DNA of 64,000 nt from Actinomadura pelletieri DSM 43383. GTDB taxonomy: Bacteria > Actinomycetota > Actinomycetes > Streptosporangiales > Streptosporangiaceae. The position numbers were made by a program, and so were the translations under genes. Location of the stretch: assembly GCF_003634705.1 (NCBI RefSeq), contig NZ_RBWU01000001.1, positions 1,230,980 through 1,294,979 on the forward strand, written 5' to 3'. This document shows, in pieces, positions 8,734 through 16,938 of this stretch. The notes under the pieces are model-generated. The model did not search any database, was not told the origin of the DNA, and saw only the letters and a program-made list of their open reading frames with translations. Every line of letters starts with the position of its first letter. Position 1 is the stretch's first letter.

Positions 8734-9564
8734 ATGAGCCCACTTGACCGAGCCGAAGCCGCGGTACAGGTGAGCGAGGACGGTTGGTATCGGGTCTCGA
8801 CTGGTGACCTCGTTCCTGACGCTCCCGACTGGACCATGCGCAACTTCGGCACGTTCAACTTCTCTGAGGGAGACCTTTTCATCGGTACGGGCACCACCAC
8901 CCATGTCGTCGACATCGCCGTTGAGCTTTGGAGTGAGCCCCCACCCCTGCGCCTTTCCGGCGGCGGGGGTTGGGCAGAGGTCGCGGAGGTCTCCGTCCCT
9001 TTCATGGTCGCGCGGTTACGGATCCTGGACGCCGAGGGCTCCCAAGCACTGGCTCTGGACTTCGACGGGGGAGCGGACGACTATCGGCTGCGCCTCTACG
9101 CCCGGTACCTCGACGTCCAGCGTCAACGGCACCTGCTACTGCTCTGGCCGTCGCCCAAGGCGCCGAGGTGGACCTACCAGCTCGACGATGACGCTCAGCC
9201 GATCGAGCGTCCCGACCGCACCGGCACCGAAACCCTCCAGGCGACGATGAGCGCCGACCAGTTGGACACACTTCGCCTCGAAGTCGAGCAGATGGCGCTC
9301 CTGCAAACCTGGGCCGGGGACATTGATGACATCGTGGAGGACTGCCGCCAGATCACCGGCGCCACCGAGCCGCTCACCGCAACGTCCGACGACGTGACGG
9401 TCGCGCTGACCGTCCGCCAATGGAAAGTCGTCCTCGCGGTGCTGGAACAGCGAGGCCCAGAGGTGCCCGAACAAGACCGGGCCCGGTGCATCCGGCAGAC
9501 CCACGAGGTCATCGACACACAGATAGGCGACCGCCTTCCGCCGGGCAGAGTTCTTGGCACCTAA
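8734..9564 (+). CDS. Hypothetical protein, beta-rich N-terminus
   Basis: A 276-aa protein starting at ATG 8734 (MSPLDRAEAAVQVSEDGWYR). Residues 1-165 alternate hydrophobic and acidic strands (VARLRILDAEGSQALALDF), and the C-terminal 100 residues look helical. There is no signal peptide or membrane segment. No catalytic motif or family was recognised. It is a single gene lying between the ATPase group and the toxin-antitoxin remnant. Confidence 0.65.
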   Translation: MSPLDRAEAAVQVSEDGWYRVSTGDLVPDAPDWTMRNFGTFNFSEGDLFIGTGTTTHVVDIAVELWSEPPPLRLSGGGGWAEVAEVSVPFMVARLRILDAEGSQALALDFDGGADDYRLRLYARYLDVQRQRHLLLLWPSPKAPRWTYQLDDDAQPIERPDRTGTETLQATMSADQLDTLRLEVEQMALLQTWAGDIDDIVEDCRQITGATEPLTATSDDVTVALTVRQWKVVLAVLEQRGPEVPEQDRARCIRQTHEVIDTQIGDRLPPGRVLGT

Positions 9565-9708
9565 CGGCTCGAAGACATCGCCCAGCTCGGTGAGCTACCG
9601 CCTGAAACGGCGTCATGTGGCCGGATGCTCCGGGCGCCCAGCGGCTCGCCCACGCCCACGACAGGGCACGCTTTCGTCGGATCCATACGACAACTCGCAA
9701 TCGACGCC

Positions 9709-9945
9709 ATGCACCTGATGTCCGCGAGTGAGTTTCGCGCGAACCTGGCCGCGGCCATGGACCGCGTCACCGAAGGTCTCGACGAGGTCATCGTGGCCCG
9801 GCCCGACCGTGACCCCGTCGTCGTGATCAGCCTGCGCGAGTACGAGTCCCTGAAGGAGACGGCGTTCCTCCTCGGCAATCCCGCCAACGCCCGCCATCTC
9901 GCCGCCTCGATCCAGAGCCTGCGCGGCGGCCAGGAACCCGAGTGA
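9709..9945 (+). CDS. Phd/YefM-family antitoxin
   Basis: A 78-aa protein. The N-terminal DNA-binding part reads MSASEFRANLAAAMDRV, with the typical VVVISLREYESLKETAFLL core and an acidic C-terminus that normally wraps the toxin. ATG at 9709 or 9718 are both possible, and the second gives the standard YefM beginning. It normally represses and neutralises a YoeB/RelE mRNA interferase encoded immediately downstream; here only a short remnant of that toxin remains. Confidence 0.88.
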   Translation: MHLMSASEFRANLAAAMDRVTEGLDEVIVARPDRDPVVVISLREYESLKETAFLLGNPANARHLAASIQSLRGGQEPE

Positions 9946-10019
9946 AGACTCTCTTCCCACCAGAGGCTTGGACGACCCACCCCTGGGCCCGCGACCTGGT
10001 CGACGCCGTCCCGCAGTGA
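9942..10019 (+). pseudogene. Truncated YoeB-like toxin remnant
   Basis: A 25-codon frame starts with GTG overlapping the antitoxin stop by 4 nt (GTGA), the usual coupling of yefM-yoeB. The first residues VKTLFPPEAW resemble the YoeB N-terminus (K-x-x-F-x-P-x-A-W). The frame stops at 10017-10019, so the catalytic C-terminal His/Arg part is missing. The antitoxin is therefore probably an orphan. Confidence 0.55.
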
Positions 10020-10035
10020 ACGTAACCGACGTCCT

Positions 10036-11019
10036 TCAGCGGGAGCGGAGGGCCTCTTCGACCTGTTGGGTGTCGATGGGAGCGGGGATGTGCCAGTAGG
10101 GGCGGGCCGCGTTGAGTTTGGTGGTCAGGGAGTCGACGAGTTGGTGTTGCGGGTATGGGTAGGGGCCGCCCTCGGTGAACAGCCGGGAGTAGCGGACGGA
10201 GTCGACGATTGCCGATTTGATGCGTTCGTGGGTCAGGTAGGCGTTCAGGTCGTGTTGCCAGCCGGTGATGCGGTCGGGTGGCATCGCGGCTTGCCAGTGG
10301 TTGATCAGGGCTGCTTGTTCCTCGGGGAGGTAGGCCATTTTGTGGATGTGGACGGCCAGGTCGTAGACGGGGTCGCCCCAGAGGGCGAGTTCCCAGTCGA
10401 GGAACGTAGAGGCCCCGCCGTCGACGATGACGTTACGGCGGTGGACGTCGGCGTGGACGCAGGTGAAGGGGCGGGGGGTGAGTCCGCGCCACAGGCCGTC
10501 CACCGGGGCGAGCGGGTCGGCGGGGATCGCCAGGGCGGTGAACAGGTCGGCGAACTCGGTGCTGAAGGTGTCGTACACGCGCTGTGTCAGGTCGGACAGG
10601 AGCCGGGCGAAGGCGGCGGTGTCGGTGTCGGTGGGCCAGGACGAGGGGACGTCCGGGAGCCTGGGAACTTGAGCGAGCTGCGTGAACAGGCTTACGACGT
10701 CGTCCAGCACATGGGGCGGGACCGGGACGCCGCGCGGCGCCACGTCGTTGAGGAGGTCACCGGCGACGAACTCGTGCACCTGGAACGGCGGGTCGGCACA
10801 GACGTGGAGCAGTCGCGGCGCGTCCCGGACGTGCGGGGCGATGGCGGCGAGGACGCGGTCCTCACGCCAGGGTCGCAGGTCCATCATGTCGGCGCCGTGG
10901 ATCGGTATCCGGACGATGACCGGCCCATCGGCGGTGTCGACCCGGATGTTGTCGTTGTAGTACCCGGCCGCCGAATCGCCGTGCGCCCTCGCCCGCTCGT
11001 ACAGGCCCCGCCAGTTCAT
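10036..11019 (-). CDS. APH/choline-kinase-like phosphotransferase
   Basis: A 327-aa protein. The catalytic loop is VHADVHRRNVIV (HxDxxxxN pattern), followed by the metal-binding FLDWELALWGDP. Both are diagnostic of the aminoglycoside/choline phosphotransferase fold, and a weaker nucleotide-binding N-lobe precedes them. The substrate cannot be read from sequence; small-molecule kinases of this family act on many alcohols and antibiotics. Its ATG overlaps the stop of the upstream STAND NTPase by 4 nt (TCAT at 11016-11019 on the plus strand), so it is translationally coupled to that protein. Confidence 0.88.
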   Translation of the reverse strand: MNWRGLYERARAHGDSAAGYYNDNIRVDTADGPVIVRIPIHGADMMDLRPWREDRVLAAIAPHVRDAPRLLHVCADPPFQVHEFVAGDLLNDVAPRGVPVPPHVLDDVVSLFTQLAQVPRLPDVPSSWPTDTDTAAFARLLSDLTQRVYDTFSTEFADLFTALAIPADPLAPVDGLWRGLTPRPFTCVHADVHRRNVIVDGGASTFLDWELALWGDPVYDLAVHIHKMAYLPEEQAALINHWQAAMPPDRITGWQHDLNAYLTHERIKSAIVDSVRYSRLFTEGGPYPYPQHQLVDSLTTKLNAARPYWHIPAPIDTQQVEEALRSR

Positions 11020-13481
11020 GCGTCCTCCAACAGGGCCGCCACGAGTGCGCGCGCCCGATCGTCCAGGAATGGCAGCAGGCCTGGTGGGCTGATCTGGGTC
11101 CGAGCCCGCTCCGTCACCTGTGCGGTTCGCTCGTCGCTCGCGCCGAGTGCGTCCAGCAGGTGACCGGCGACCATGAGCAGGGTGGGATAGACGTCCGCGG
11201 CGACCAGTTCGGCGATGGCCCAGCGGGTGGACGCGACGGCTCCGGCGGTGTCCCCTGTCCGGGCGTGGAGGAACGCGCGGAACAGTTCCGCGCGGGCCCG
11301 GCCGGACCTGTAGCGCGCCCGCTCCAGTGCTTCGACGGCCGTCCGGAACGACACCGCCGCCGGAACGTGCTGTCCGAGTCGGAACTGCGCGATGGCCAGG
11401 GCGGTGAACGCCTTGCCTATCTCATGGTGGGCGCCGAGTTCGGTCTGCGCGTCGATGGCCTCGGCGGCGGCGTCGAGAGCCCGTGACGGGTCGGTCCAGG
11501 CGAGCAGTTCGGCTCGGTTGGTCTTGATGTCCGCCTGGCCGATAACGGCGCCCGCCCGCGTGTACAGCGCGTCGGCCGCCTCCAGTGCGTCGCCTGCCGC
11601 GTCGAGGTCGAACCCGAACCGGTGCCCGAGATGCTGGAGGCGGAGCACGTCGCCGCGGAGGATGAGGTCGTCGTCCGGGGCGTCGGCCAGGAGTTTCCGT
11701 GCGATGGACTGGGCGTCGCCGAAGCGACCCTGGCACATGTCCAGGTCCGCCATACAGAAACCCGCCCGCAGCCGGACGGGACCACCGTGGTCGTTCCACA
11801 CCTGGCGGAAGAGGCGCTGCGCTTCGCCGGTCGCACCGGCGATGCGGCGGCCGTGCGCGGCGGCCAGGGCGAGACGTGCGCCCGGTGCACCGTCCAGCGG
11901 CCAGTCGATGGACGGAGTCAGGCGTATGGCGGCGTCCGCGTCTCCAAGGAGGACGGCCGACTCCGCCTCCAGGCAGCGGGCCGTCCGGGCGAGGTCCGGG
12001 CCGCCGGAATGCGTGTCCAGGTAGTCGCGAACGTCCTGTGCCACGCCGTCGACGCCTTGCTTGCCGCCGTAAGACATGGCCCGGTCCGCGTAGGCGAGGA
12101 TGCCTCCGCCGTCGAGGGCGCCCGCGTGCAGGCCGCAGTAGGCGGCCTCACGGACGGCGCGGGCCCGGGTGGCGACGCCGTCCTCGGCGGTGTGGTCACC
12201 GGCGGCGCGAGAGTCCCAGACGTCGCGGAGCAGGCCATGGACGTCCCGGACGGTGTCGTCGCTCAGCCGGGCGTGCAGTGCGGCGCGCATGAGCTGGTGA
12301 AGGCGGCGGCCATGGACACCGGCCGGATAGACGAACGAGTAGGCGGTCAGCGACTCCCAGGCCATCCGATGCCGGGGCAGGTCGAAGGCGTCCGCCACCG
12401 CCAGGAAGATCTCATGGTCGAAGATCCGGGCGACGCTCAGCAGCTCGAGTGTGCGGATCTCCTCCGGGGCGACGTGGGCGAGGAATCGTTGCAGGATCTC
12501 CTCGGAAGAGACCGCTGCCGCCTGCCGGGCCGTCGTGCCGGTGTCCACGGCCAGGTGAAGGTAGAAGGGGAGACCCTGGCTCGCTGTCGCGATCGCGTGG
12601 CGCACGGCGTGGTCGGTGATGCCGCCGTCCGTCAGGAGCTCCAGCCGGGCGGGCATGGGCAGGCCGTCCACGTGCTGGTGCCGGATCACCTCGGCCCAGC
12701 CGGGGTCATGGTCGGCCCAGGACAGGGGTTCGCGGCTCGCCATGACGACCACGCCTCGGTCGAGCTGGGCGATCAGGTCGCGGAGCCAGACGTCCTGGGC
12801 CATGGCTCGGCCAGACCGTGTCTGGGACGGGACGAGGGCCTCGTACGCGTCGACGAAGACGATGTAAGGACGGTCGGAGCCGTCCCGCAGATCCTCGGCG
12901 AAGAGATAGGTGACGGCGTCGGCGAGTTCGGCGTTGGTGAGGTCGTCCAGTTGGCCGAGCGTGGCGTCGGACTTGATCTGTTGCCGCTGCCGCCTCCCGC
13001 TCGTGGCCTTACCGAACAGGCGCAGCAGTCCCACCCCCGTACCGAACACGGGGAGCCCGGCCGCGCCGTCGAGGATCTGGGAGAGGGCCTCGCTCTCCTC
13101 CACGAAGGGCAGTTCCTTGCTGGAGAGGCGCAGGTGCGGATGGAGCCGCTGCCAGAGGACGGCGTAGGCGATGTCGAAACGATCGAACCGCACGCCTTGA
13201 CGGCCGAGTTCGACGCGCAGGACCGCCAGGGCGTCCTCCTGCTGCCGCATCGCGGGGACTTGCAGGTCGAGCGTCGCGGTCCGGTGCGTCTCGGCACTGC
13301 GCCGCCCGAGTTCCTGGAGCAACCGAGACTTGCCGATGCCGCCGACCCCGACCACGTTGAACACGCACGGTGAGTCTCGCGTGGTTTGTAGGACCTCTGC
13401 GAAAGCGGCGAGTGTCGGCTCCCTGTCCACGAACGGACGGTGCAGCGCGGCCACCCGCCGGAAACGAGGTTCCAGAGGCAT
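11016..13481 (-). CDS. STAND/AAA NTPase with helical-repeat C-terminus
   Basis: An 821-aa protein. Walker A GVGGIGKS is at about residues 45-52, following a conserved FVDREPTLAAF box. A Walker B-like IVFVDAYEALV lies near 215-225. The remaining 450 residues are Ala/Leu/Arg-rich helical repeats of TPR type (for example GRFGDAQSIARKLLADAP). ATG at 13481 is chosen over the ATG at 13535 because GGGAGAAGTCC directly precedes it. It is a typical signal-transduction ATPase that could sense a ligand through its repeats. It is coupled to the APH-like kinase gene downstream, which may be its effector or a shared-pathway enzyme. Confidence 0.85.
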   Translation of the reverse strand: MPLEPRFRRVAALHRPFVDREPTLAAFAEVLQTTRDSPCVFNVVGVGGIGKSRLLQELGRRSAETHRTATLDLQVPAMRQQEDALAVLRVELGRQGVRFDRFDIAYAVLWQRLHPHLRLSSKELPFVEESEALSQILDGAAGLPVFGTGVGLLRLFGKATSGRRQRQQIKSDATLGQLDDLTNAELADAVTYLFAEDLRDGSDRPYIVFVDAYEALVPSQTRSGRAMAQDVWLRDLIAQLDRGVVVMASREPLSWADHDPGWAEVIRHQHVDGLPMPARLELLTDGGITDHAVRHAIATASQGLPFYLHLAVDTGTTARQAAAVSSEEILQRFLAHVAPEEIRTLELLSVARIFDHEIFLAVADAFDLPRHRMAWESLTAYSFVYPAGVHGRRLHQLMRAALHARLSDDTVRDVHGLLRDVWDSRAAGDHTAEDGVATRARAVREAAYCGLHAGALDGGGILAYADRAMSYGGKQGVDGVAQDVRDYLDTHSGGPDLARTARCLEAESAVLLGDADAAIRLTPSIDWPLDGAPGARLALAAAHGRRIAGATGEAQRLFRQVWNDHGGPVRLRAGFCMADLDMCQGRFGDAQSIARKLLADAPDDDLILRGDVLRLQHLGHRFGFDLDAAGDALEAADALYTRAGAVIGQADIKTNRAELLAWTDPSRALDAAAEAIDAQTELGAHHEIGKAFTALAIAQFRLGQHVPAAVSFRTAVEALERARYRSGRARAELFRAFLHARTGDTAGAVASTRWAIAELVAADVYPTLLMVAGHLLDALGASDERTAQVTERARTQISPPGLLPFLDDRARALVAALLEDA

Positions 13482-13578
13482 GGACTTCTCCCGGGGTGCT
13501 GGTGCTCCTTCCGCCCACCGCGTTGTGGACGGCAACGGGGTTCCGTCCCGACCCTAACGAGACCCAGCCGGTCATGCT

Positions 13579-13698
13579 TTGGCGCGGACTCCGCCAGAGG
13601 GCTGCCCGCATGATGCGGAGTGGTGGGAGCGCCTCGCCCACGCCCGTGACCAATTCTGGACCGAAGGCGAGACCGTTACGGGCGAACGCCGGTGCTGA
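13579..13698 (+). CDS. Possible small protein or gene remnant, CPHDxEWWERLAxARDxFW type
   Basis: The frame reads CPHDAEWWERLAHARDQFW then TEGETVTGERRC before a TGA at 13696-13698. That pattern looks protein-like, and I recall similar short actinomycete proteins. The only start available is TTG at 13579, and a stop lies just before base 13561, so it may be the tail of a broken gene. A weaker echo (QRLAHAHDRARF) occurs near 9650 upstream of the antitoxin gene. Function unknown. Confidence 0.3.
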   Translation: MARTPPEGCPHDAEWWERLAHARDQFWTEGETVTGERRC

Positions 13699-13780
13699 TC
13701 TTCCCGTCGGAGTGATGATGTCGGGTATGACACGTGGTGTGACGACCCAGACCGGGCCCTTGCGGGAAGGGACGTAGGCC

Positions 13781-16726
13781 GTGGTCCCGGCGGGTTTCAA
13801 GCGGCGGACGCGGGGCGGGCAGTTGGTGGCCGACTCGGTGGTGTTCGGGTCGGTGAACCAGATCGCCGGGGTCCAAGGCGATGTGCGGATCGAGGCCGAG
13901 CGACCGCTGTACCGGCTGGAGGCCCTGCCCGCTGCCGGGCCGGTGGTGCCGGTGGAGGACGCGCGCCGACGTCCGGGTCTACTACTGCAAGCGGGTTTGC
14001 AACAGGTGCCGTTCGCCGGTCGAGACGAGCAACTGGATCGGTTAGAGACGTGGCGGGAGGACCGGTCGGGCGCACCGGTGTTGCTGGTGCACGGGCCGGG
14101 CGGTCAGGGCAAGTCCCGGCTGGCCGCACAGTTCGGCGCGAAGTCCCTGGAAGTGGGGTGGCGGGTGTTGGTGGCCCGGCACGCCGACGACCCGGCCGCG
14201 CTGGCCGCAGCCGATACCCATCAGGCTGAGGAGCCGCGCCGGGAGGCGGGGGCGCTGTTGCTGGTGGACTATGCCGAGCGGTGGCCGGTGACCGATCTGC
14301 TGGCCTTGCTGGCCGACGCCGCCGGGCAGGGGGCGCGGGTGCTGTTGCTGGCACGTCCGGCGGGCCCGTGGTGGTCCACCCTGGCGTTCAACATCGCCAA
14401 GTTCACCGCGACGGCTGCCCCGGTCCGGTTGCCGCCGTTGGGGGATCAGATCGACCGGGAGCAGTTGTTCACCGACGCCCGCGACGCCTTCGCCCGAGCC
14501 CTGCAAGTCTCCCCGGATTCGGTGCAGCCGCCGGTGGACCTGGAAACCCAGCCGGGCTTCGGGCTGGTGCTGGCGGTGCACATGGCGGCGCTGGCCGCAG
14601 TCGACGCCGCCTCGCGCGAGGTGGTGGCCCCGCAAGATCTGGCGGCGGTCTCTGGATATCTGCTGGCCCGAGAGCGTGACCACTGGCGGTGGTTGCACCG
14701 CAACGCCGACGTGGCCGTGGACGTCGGTGCGATGGGACAGGCGGTCTACCTAGCGGTGCTGACCGGCTCCCAGACCTACGATGATGGCCTGTTGGCGGTG
14801 CGGGCGGCGCAGATCGGCACCAGCGTGCACCCCGACCGGATCCTGAAAGACCACGCGGTCGCCTACCCGCCGCACGCCTCCGACAGCGTGTTGGAACCGT
14901 TGTATCCCGATCGCCTCGGCGAAGACCTGCTCGCCCTGTCGACCCCTGGCCACCACAGCGACAGCGACTACCCCGCCGATCCCTGGGCGTCCCAGGCCGC
15001 CGCCCGCATCATCACTGCCACCACCACCGACGACGGTGGTGCGCGGGACGCGGGAAGCCAAAAGGATGGGCCGGTGTGGGCGAGGCCCGCGCTGACCACC
15101 TTGGTGCAGGCCGCAGCCCGCTGGCCGCACATCGCCACCACCCAGCTAGCCCCGCTGCTGACCGAACATCCGCACCTGGCGCTGAGCGCCGGAGGCGCCA
15201 CTCTGGCCGCCCTGGCAGATATCGACACCCTCGATATCACCGTGCTGGAGACCATCGAGGCCGTCCTGCCCGAAGACTCGCACGTGGAGTTGAACGCCGG
15301 GATCGCCGCCGTGACCCAGCGACTGGCCACCCACCGCCTGACCACCACTGACCCCGCCCAACGCGCCCGCATCCACGACAACCTCGCGGTTCGCCTCTCG
15401 CATGCTGGCCAGCGAAACCACGCCCTGACCGAAGGACAACAAGCCCTCCACACCTGGCGCCACCTGGCCGCCACCAACCCCACCGCCTACCTGTCCAACC
15501 TGGCCGCCTCGTTGAACAACCACGCGCTGCGGTTGGCGGAGGTGGGGCGGCGTGATGAGGCGCTGCCGGTCTCGCAGGAAGCTGTTGAGCTGCGCCGGGA
15601 GTTGGCTGCCGCCAATCGGGCCGCTTTCCTGCCCGACCTGGCGACCTCGTTGAACAACCACGCGAATCGGTTGGCGGAGGTGGGGCGGCGTGATGAGGCG
15701 CTGCTGGTCTCGCAGGAAGCTGTTGAGCTGCGCCGGGAGTTGGCTGCCGCCAATCGGGCCGCTTTCCTGCCCGACCTGGCGACCTCGTTGAACAACCACG
15801 CAGCCCTGTTGGCGGAGGTGGGGCGGCGTGATGGGGCGCTGCTGGTCTCGCAGGAAGCTGTTGAGCTGCGCCGGGAGTTGGCTGCCGCCAATCGGGCCGC
15901 TTTTCTGCCCGACCTGGCGACCTCGTTGAACAACCACGCAGCCCTGTTGGCGGAGGTGGGGCGGCGTGATGGGGCGCTGCCGGTTTCTCGGGAAGCTGTT
16001 GAGCTGCGCCGGGAGTTGGCTGTCGCCAATCGGGCCGCTTTCCTGCCCGACCTGGCGATGTCGTTGAGCAATCACGCGGTGCGGTTGGCGGAGGTGGGGC
16101 GGCGTGATGAGGCGCTGCTGGTCTCGCAGGAAGCTGTTGAGCTGCGCCGGGAGTTGGCTGTCGCCAATCGGGCCGCTTTCCTGCCCGACCTGGCGATGTC
16201 GTTGAGCAATCACGCGGTGCGGTTGGCGGAGGTGGGGCGGCGTGATGAGGCGCTGCTGGTCTCGCAGGAAGCTGTTGAGCTGCGCCGGGAGTTGGCTGTC
16301 GCCAATCGGGCCGCTTTCCTGCCCGACCTGGCGATGTCGTTGAACAACCACGCGCTGCGGTTGGCTGAGGTGGGGCGGCGTGATGAGGCTTTGCCGGTCT
16401 CGCAGGAAGCTGTTGAACTGCGCCGGGAGCTGGTCGCCACCAACCCGGCCGCTTACCTACCCGCTCACACCCGGAGCATCACGGTGCTGGGGCATGTGCT
16501 GGTGCTGGACGCTCGGTTCGGTGAGGCGGTCGCTCCTTTGGTGGAGGCATTGGTGGCCGCGGAGAAGCTTCCCGAGTACGACCAGGGCATCGTCGTCGTG
16601 GTCATTGATCTGCTGCGCCGCTGTCATGCCGGGGACGCCGCTGGAGTGGACGAGGTGTTTCGGGCGGTCACCGGTCAGGACGTTCCGGAGTGGATGAAGC
16701 AGCCACCCGATCCGGACGAGCTCTGA
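13781..16726 (+). CDS. STAND NTPase with near-identical TPR repeats
   Basis: A 981-aa protein starting at GTG 13781 behind GAAGGGACG. It begins with a short beta motif (VNQIAGVQGDVRIEA) common to actinomycete NB-ARC proteins. Walker A HGPGGQGKS is at about residues 104-112 and Walker B LLLVDYAERWP near 160. The C-terminus is a TPR solenoid. Residues 580-901 are seven 46-residue units, and the first six differ by only a few residues, with one diverged unit just before them. Such NLR-like proteins typically act as pathogen or stress sensors whose repeats bind the ligand. No effector domain is visible, so the output partner is unknown. Its position beside the helicase operon suggests defence. 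Confidence 0.9.
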   Translation: MVPAGFKRRTRGGQLVADSVVFGSVNQIAGVQGDVRIEAERPLYRLEALPAAGPVVPVEDARRRPGLLLQAGLQQVPFAGRDEQLDRLETWREDRSGAPVLLVHGPGGQGKSRLAAQFGAKSLEVGWRVLVARHADDPAALAAADTHQAEEPRREAGALLLVDYAERWPVTDLLALLADAAGQGARVLLLARPAGPWWSTLAFNIAKFTATAAPVRLPPLGDQIDREQLFTDARDAFARALQVSPDSVQPPVDLETQPGFGLVLAVHMAALAAVDAASREVVAPQDLAAVSGYLLARERDHWRWLHRNADVAVDVGAMGQAVYLAVLTGSQTYDDGLLAVRAAQIGTSVHPDRILKDHAVAYPPHASDSVLEPLYPDRLGEDLLALSTPGHHSDSDYPADPWASQAAARIITATTTDDGGARDAGSQKDGPVWARPALTTLVQAAARWPHIATTQLAPLLTEHPHLALSAGGATLAALADIDTLDITVLETIEAVLPEDSHVELNAGIAAVTQRLATHRLTTTDPAQRARIHDNLAVRLSHAGQRNHALTEGQQALHTWRHLAATNPTAYLSNLAASLNNHALRLAEVGRRDEALPVSQEAVELRRELAAANRAAFLPDLATSLNNHANRLAEVGRRDEALLVSQEAVELRRELAAANRAAFLPDLATSLNNHAALLAEVGRRDGALLVSQEAVELRRELAAANRAAFLPDLATSLNNHAALLAEVGRRDGALPVSREAVELRRELAVANRAAFLPDLAMSLSNHAVRLAEVGRRDEALLVSQEAVELRRELAVANRAAFLPDLAMSLSNHAVRLAEVGRRDEALLVSQEAVELRRELAVANRAAFLPDLAMSLNNHALRLAEVGRRDEALPVSQEAVELRRELVATNPAAYLPAHTRSITVLGHVLVLDARFGEAVAPLVEALVAAEKLPEYDQGIVVVVIDLLRRCHAGDAAGVDEVFRAVTGQDVPEWMKQPPDPDEL
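15518..16483 (+). repeat. Tandem 138-bp TPR-coding repeats (7 units)
   Basis: Seven in-frame 138-bp units (46 codons) begin at 15518, each starting NHA and containing LAEVGRRDEAL and AVELRRELA. Units 1-6 (15518-16345) are nearly identical at the DNA level. Differences concentrate at a few codons: ALRL/ANRL/AALL/AVRL, DE versus DG, LPVS versus LLVS, AAAN versus AVAN, ATSLN versus AMSLS. Unit 7 diverges in its second half. High DNA identity implies recent expansion or gene conversion. Confidence 0.95.
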
Positions 16727-16746
16727 AGCGCCGCTGATCGGTCCGT

Positions 16747-16764
16747 GCCTCGCCGGGGCGAGGC
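16747..16764 (+). terminator. Hairpin after the TPR NTPase gene
   Basis: GCCTCGC and GCGAGGC pair around a 4-nt loop, 20 bp after the stop, followed by TTGTGGTT. The remaining gap up to the helicase gene at 16939 shows no other gene. Confidence 0.5.
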
Positions 16765-16938
16765 TTGTGGTTCCAGACTTGGCCGGATTGGGGCGGTTTT
16801 TGCGTCGTCCGGAACGTGGTGAGGTCAGGGCGTAGGGTCGTACGGGCGCAGTAGGGTTCCCACGACGCCGCCCATGTAGGTGCTGGGTAGGCGTCCGGCC
16901 TTCCCCGCAGGCACTGATGACTCCGGAGGGACTGAGTC

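Noticed and set aside
11622..13373. 583-codon plus-strand open frame opposite the STAND NTPase
   Set aside because: Composition is typical of a GC-rich antisense shadow, without motifs or a ribosome-binding site; the minus-strand frame has Walker motifs.
15146..16443. CRISPR-like appearance of regular 138-bp repeats
   Set aside because: Units are contiguous, in frame and code for TPR helices; there are no unique spacers or cas genes.
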